From: Candidatus Defluviilinea proxima
GTDB lineage: Bacteria > Chloroflexota > Anaerolineae > Anaerolineales > Villigracilaceae
Direction of reading: 5' to 3'
Assembly (NCBI GenBank): GCA_016721115.1
Contig: JADKIW010000002.1
Coordinates: 1 to 32,778 of the forward strand
DNA: 32,778 bases
A program made the position numbers and the translations under genes. The notes beneath the pieces were generated by a model. It saw only the letters and a list, made by a program, of their open reading frames with translations, was not told where the DNA came from and searched no databases. Below, piece after piece: positions 29,565 to 32,778 of this stretch. The number at the start of each line of letters is the position of its first letter. The stretch's first letter is position 1.

Positions 29565-29626
29565 CGCTGGATGAACTCCCCAAAGGCATTCGCGCAGGTA
29601 TGAGCGTCACCGTGCAATTTCAATAA
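29564..29626 (+). pseudogene. Fragment resembling a HlyD-type adaptor C-terminus
   Basis: Directly after the permease 2 stop, a different frame reads ALDELPKGIRAGMSVTVQFQ and then TAA. This matches the closing strands of HlyD/MacA-type membrane-fusion proteins (the 'LPxGLRxGMxxxV' pattern). There is no room for the rest of such a gene. It is either a relic of a deleted adaptor gene or the result of an assembly deletion. Confidence 0.45.
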
Positions 29627-29647
29627 TTCTGAAAGCGATCTCCCTAA

Positions 29648-29682
29648 ACAACCTGCATCAATGGAACACTGATGCAGGTTGT
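29648..29682 (+). terminator. Hairpin terminator after the ABC operon
   Basis: Perfect 13-bp stem ACAACCTGCATCA / TGATGCAGGTTGT with a 9-base loop, followed by CTGTTTAATATTT. It ends the tetR-ABC transcript about 85 bases after the permease 2 stop. Confidence 0.75.
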
Positions 29683-29709
29683 CTGTTTAATATTTCCGCC
29701 GCAGATGAC

Positions 29710-29738
29710 TTGGATAACATTTACAAAAGATGTATACT
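29710..29738 (+). promoter_or_regulatory. Sigma-70-type promoter for the membrane protein at 29792
   Basis: TTGGAT at 29710-29715, a 17-base spacer, and TATACT at 29733-29738. The expected start is near 29745, giving a leader of about 47 bases that carries AGGAGGA. Confidence 0.6.
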
Positions 29739-29791
29739 CAGCCAGTACTGAAACTCAGAATCGGTAAACCTACACCCTACAGGAGGAACAT

Positions 29792-30693
29792 ATGGATCTC
29801 ACCACAATCATACAAGTCGCGATCGGCATCATATTTGTTTGGGTCATCTTGGCGGTTATCACATCGCAGATCCAGGAATGGATCGCATCCGGTCTTGCAT
29901 GGCGTGCGAGCATGCTGGAGAACGCCATTGAACAGATGCTGGGCAACCCTGAAGTCAAGAATAAATTGTATAACCACCCTTTGATCCAGGGTCTCTATAG
30001 CAGCAACGGTAAACGTAAACCGGGCGGCATTCCCCAGGATAAATTCGCCATGGTGCTTTTTGAAGAAGTGATCAACTCAGGCATCGCAGTTGCTGACGCC
30101 AAAACACATTTGACAATCTTAAGAAGAGCGTTTCTGCTCAATCCAAGGGCGAAGGAAGCGCATTGACAAACTTCGCCAACTCTCGATACGCCTTGATCGG
30201 CATCGAAGAAAAAGCAGATGATGCCACCCTCGATCACAGAAGCCCGTGTACGCGTGGAAAGCTGGTTCAACGACTCCCTGGAACGTCTCGGTGGCGCTTA
30301 TCGCCGCCGCATGCAATCGTTGGGATCATCGTTGGCATCGCTGTCGCTGCAACGCTCAACGTGGATACAGGCGCGATCATAATGCCTGTGGACAGATCCC
30401 GTCCTAAGACAGGGCAATAGTGACTCGAGGCAAGCCAAGTGAAAGAGACGGATGTGCAATCCGGCAGACGCCCAGCATTGAAGAAATTGCCAAAATGCCG
30501 AGAAACCTAATGTACTCTCACTGCCCATCGGCTGGTCGTCAAAGAATATACCCACAGATGCCAACGGCTGGGTGGGAAAGATCGTTGGCATTTTGCTCAG
30601 CGGTATGGCAGCCGCACAAGGCGCACCGTATTGGTTCGACATCATGAGAAAATTGGTCACCCGCACCCACCGGTACCCCAACAGCCCGCCTAA
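29792..30693 (+). CDS. Conserved membrane protein of unknown function (frameshifted)
   Basis: ATG 29792 has a near-perfect ribosome-binding site (AGGAGGA, 29781-29787). The protein begins with one helix (TTIIQVAIGIIFVWVILAVI) followed by SQIQEWIASGLAWRASMLEN and LYNHPLIQGLYSS. Across several breaks it continues ARVRVESWFNDS, RLGGAYRRRMQS, IVGIAVAATLNVDTGAI (helix), then LPIGWSSKN, GWVGKIVGILLSGMAAAQGA and PYWFDIMRKLV. The ESWFN..M.R..G.Y.R and AAAQGAP(Y/F)WFD segments recur in widespread bacterial proteins that I know only as uncharacterised. Repaired length is about 300 residues. The end is uncertain: a TAA at 30691 follows a proline-rich tail in one frame; another frame runs into the terminator. 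A single-gene transcription unit with its own promoter and terminator. Confidence 0.7.
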
Positions 30694-30735
30694 ACCATTG
30701 GCAAACATCCAATACATAATTCTGGTTATAAAGTC

Positions 30736-30778
30736 ATCAAAACTGCCCCGTCCCTCTGCGGGGCAGTTTTGATTCATT
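30736..30778 (+). terminator. Strong intrinsic terminator
   Basis: A perfect 15-bp stem ATCAAAACTGCCCCG / CGGGGCAGTTTTGAT around an 8-base loop, followed by TCATTTTT. It ends the transcript of the membrane protein at 29792. Confidence 0.88.
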
Positions 30779-30817
30779 TTTAAATCAGCGTTATGATTGA
30801 CGTATGTAACTCTGGAG

Positions 30818-30837
30818 TCAATCAGCTTGCTGATTGA
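30818..30837. promoter_or_regulatory. Palindromic operator candidate upstream of the GH4 gene
   Basis: TCAATCAGC-TT-GCTGATTGA: a perfect 9-bp inverted repeat with a 2-base centre, 48 bases upstream of the GH4 start. TTGACG at 30797-30802 lies just upstream, but no good -10 follows at standard spacing. The size suits a LacI- or GntR-type sugar regulator; the regulator is not in the window. Confidence 0.5.
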
Positions 30838-30885
30838 TCACTTGGAAAGTAATATAAATCTCTATTCAACAAAAGGCAAACCACC

Positions 30886-32266
30886 ATGACCATCCCCACC
30901 AAGATCACCGTAATCGGCGCAGGCTCGGCATCGTTCGGCGAAAACACATTATCCGCGATCATGCGCTCACAAAACGCAAAGGCTCCACGCTCGCGCTCGT
31001 GGACCGGAAACGCAGAAACGCTTGATATCGTTCAAAGCCTTTCGCAAACCGTCTCAACCGTGAATGGATTCGCACTTCACCATCACCGCGGTTACTCATC
31101 ATCCAAGACGCGCTCGCCGATTCGCACTTCGTTGTCAATGCCATTGAAGTTGGTGCGCGCGGAAATTTGTGGAAACAAGATTTCGAAATTCCCATCAAGT
31201 ATGGCGTGCGCAGCCCTACGCCGAAAACGGCGGACCGCGGCTTCGCCCACGCCGCGCGCAACATCGGTCCCATCATGCAGATCGCGCATGATATGGAACA
31301 GGCTTGCCCTAATGTCTGGTTCGTCAACTTCACCAATCCCATGGTGCGTATTTGCGACGCGGTCAATCGGCATAGCAAAATAAAAGCGGTTGGTTTGTGT
31401 CATCAAATTTTTGCAGGCTATGGCATGGTGGGTGTTGCGCTCGCCAACGATCTCGGCATCGAAGTCCCCGAGGGTCTCACCGGCATGCACGCCGCGGTGG
31501 ATCAACATCCACTGCAACATCGTGTGCGCGAACAAATTGTTCCGCTTGTTGATATTCGAGCCGCTGGATTGAATCACTTCACCTGGATTCTTTCCATTAA
31601 TGACCGACGCACTGGCGAGGACCTTTATCCACTCTTTAGAAAACGCTTCTTCGAACTCAGTCGGAATTTGAACCCGCTGACGAGAGACGTTTCTCAGCCT
31701 TTGGTTTGTTCCCGTTCCCGGTGATACTCACTTATGCGAGTATCTGCCGTGGATGAGTAATCCTGAAACCTAACCACCCCGGGAGCATTACAACATCCGT
31801 TTATATGATTGGGATGTGATGGCAGCTGTGCGTGATTTTGAGGCATATCGTTTGAACGAAATGGCAACCGGCGAAGCCACCACGAAGGCTTGCTCGAAAC
31901 CCGATTCAGAAGGCGCATTGGAAATGATCGAGAATGTTGCGGCGCGACTCCATTATCATCTTGAGCAAACTCCCAACGTTTGCCACAGTGCCAACCTACC
32001 GCTCGGCGCAACCGTTGAAACGCCCGTGTGGTCAATAGCGAGGATCCAACCCGTCGACATGGGCGCGATGCCCGAACCCATCGCCGAACTTCTGCGCCGC
32101 GACTACCGCTGCACAGTTGTGTGCAGGTGCCGCAGTAGAAGGCAATCGAAAAAAGCCCTGCAATTTCTGCTTGACCCTGTCATCACCGATATTGATACTG
32201 CAAAGAAACATCCTGGATGATTATCTAACCAGCTACAAAGAACACCTGCCGCGGTTTTGGAAGTAA
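30886..32266 (+). CDS. Glycoside hydrolase family 4, alpha-galactosidase/alpha-glucosidase type (frameshifted)
   Basis: ATG 30886. The N-terminal Rossmann motif KITVIGAGSASFGENTLSAI binds NAD, which GH4 enzymes need for their redox elimination mechanism. After breaks near 30985-31150 come NLWKQDFEIPIKYGV, NVWFVNFTNPMVRICDAVNR and IKAVGLCHQIFAGYG; the Cys-His pair is the family's Mn2+-binding site. AAGLNHFTWILSINDRRTGE carries the conserved N-H. Further segments are DWDVMAAVRDFEAYRLNEMA, IQPVDMGAMPEPIAELLRR and DPVITDIDTAK, ending YKEHLPRFWK and TAA. Repaired length is about 460 residues. It is probably a cytoplasmic enzyme cleaving alpha-galactosides or alpha-glucosides; the exact sugar cannot be told. 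A standalone gene here, with an operator-like palindrome upstream. Confidence 0.85.
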
Positions 32267-32281
32267 AGATTATAGGAAGTG

Positions 32282-32305
32282 GTCACTTAAAGGTGACTGT
32301 CACTT
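32282..32305 (+). repeat. GTCACTT direct repeats with inverted GTGAC
   Basis: GTCACTT at 32282-32288 and again at 32299-32305, with GTGAC (32293-32297) between them. Either copy can pair with the middle element. The array abuts the GGAG ribosome-binding site at 32306-32309 of the acetyltransferase gene. The same GTGAC/GTCAC half-sites form the palindrome at 26123-26138. Confidence 0.45.
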
Positions 32306-32318
32306 GGAGATTATAAAC

Positions 32319-32778
32319 ATGAACATCATTACACTTCAATCTGACAACCGAACACATCATCCACAGCCGCACAATTATTAATGGACCTACGCGAACACTG
32401 GATCGAAGCCCGGCCCATGTTGAAGAAGGGTTGAAAGAAATTCACGAAATGCTCGGAGCCAGAACGAATTTGTCGCGCAGCAATCGATGGCAGGAAATTT
32501 ACTTGGCATCATCGGCGGCATCCCACAACATGACGGTCACATCTGGGAATTGCATCCGCTGGCGGTACAGCCAAACAAGCAAGGTCAAGGATCGGGGTCG
32601 CGCGTTGGTTGAAGACTTTGAGGAGCAAGTCCGTTTGCGCGGCGGATTGACCATCACACTGGGCAGTGATGGCGAAGACAACATGACTCGTTAATAAATG
32701 TTGATCTATTTAAGAAAATACGTGGAAAGATTCAGAACATCCGCACGTGAAGGGCCATCCCTGGAGTTCTATCAAAAG
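32319..32778 (+). CDS. AAC(6')-like GNAT acetyltransferase (3' partial, frameshifted)
   Basis: ATG 32319 follows GGAG with a 9-base spacer. Read across frames: MNIITL, then QLLMDLREHWIEARP, EEGLKEIHEMLG, NLLGIIGGIPQHDGHIWELH and PLAVQPNKQGQGSG (acetyl-CoA pyrophosphate-binding motif A, Q-x-x-G-x-G), GRALVEDFEEQVRLRGGLTI and TLGSDGEDNMT. The final bases give NVDLFKKIRGKIQNIR and GHPWSFYQK before the window ends. These segments follow the layout of aminoglycoside 6'-N-acetyltransferase-like GNAT proteins. Chromosomal relatives are often of unknown substrate, so resistance should not be assumed. It starts 52 bases after the GH4 stop, with no terminator apart from the small repeat between them. 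Confidence 0.72.

Noticed and set aside
1..32778. The broken genes as true pseudogenes.
   Set aside because: Breaks occur across unrelated genes at similar density, often in homopolymers, while motifs and codon patterns on both sides stay intact; sequence error is simpler.
1..32778. tRNA, rRNA, riboswitch, prophage or insertion-sequence features.
   Set aside because: I looked for tRNA-like GGTTCGAATC arms, transposase motifs and terminal inverted repeats and saw none convincing.

Overview
The window looks like a chromosomal segment of a Chloroflexota bacterium, probably class Anaerolineae. This rests on two giant surface proteins built from CSLREA and 'choice-of-anchor Q' beta-helix domains plus a C-terminal 'FTSER...EYWFTSLDD' module, an ExeM/NucH-type nuclease ending in ATVTVPH, and mixed glycan glycosyltransferase families. 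The lineage is an inference from protein style; no rRNA or tRNA gene is present. Almost every gene is interrupted by single-base indels, many in homopolymers, and the protein reads on in the next frame. The ABC ATPase Walker A motif is recovered by adding back two bases. This fits uncorrected long-read sequence better than decay, so gene spans below run across the frame breaks.

Layout. 1-6467: two tandem paralogous secreted beta-helix proteins on +, each with four ~97-residue C-terminal modules, separated by terminators and a promoter. 6553-7392 (-): FkbM methyltransferase, convergent with them and sharing a bidirectional terminator. 7869-19519 (+): a surface-glycan cluster with a GT2-GT2-GT4 multidomain enzyme, a sulfotransferase, an FkbM/coiled-coil/GT2 fusion, then GT4, GT2, GT4, GT4 genes coupled by 4-base overlaps, and a WecA/TagO-like polyprenyl-phosphate sugar-phosphate transferase. 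Together these could start a lipid-linked glycan, extend it, and decorate it with methyl and sulfate groups. No flippase, polymerase or exporter is visible here.

19540-21824: glycerate 2-kinase (-) and D-glycerate/hydroxypyruvate dehydrogenase (+), diverging from a 38-base region with overlapping extended -10 elements and linking hydroxypyruvate to 2-phosphoglycerate. 21890-24941 (-): secreted multidomain nuclease. 25194-25985: eight-helix membrane protein with an internal duplication and an apparently leaderless start. 26224-29564: TetR regulator with a textbook promoter and operator, then an ABC-2 exporter (one ATPase, two permeases), bounded by short fragments resembling an FtsX-type permease N-terminus and a HlyD-type adaptor C-terminus. 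29792-30693: conserved membrane protein of unknown function. 30886-32266: GH4 alpha-galactosidase/alpha-glucosidase-type hydrolase. 32319-end: AAC(6')-like GNAT acetyltransferase cut by the window edge.

No CRISPR array, prophage, insertion sequence or RNA gene was found. The least ordinary parts are the fused glycan enzymes, the shared -10/7-base/ATG architecture of two genes, the relic fragments around the ABC cassette, and the heptameric CAGT repeat that supplies the end of a membrane-protein gene.
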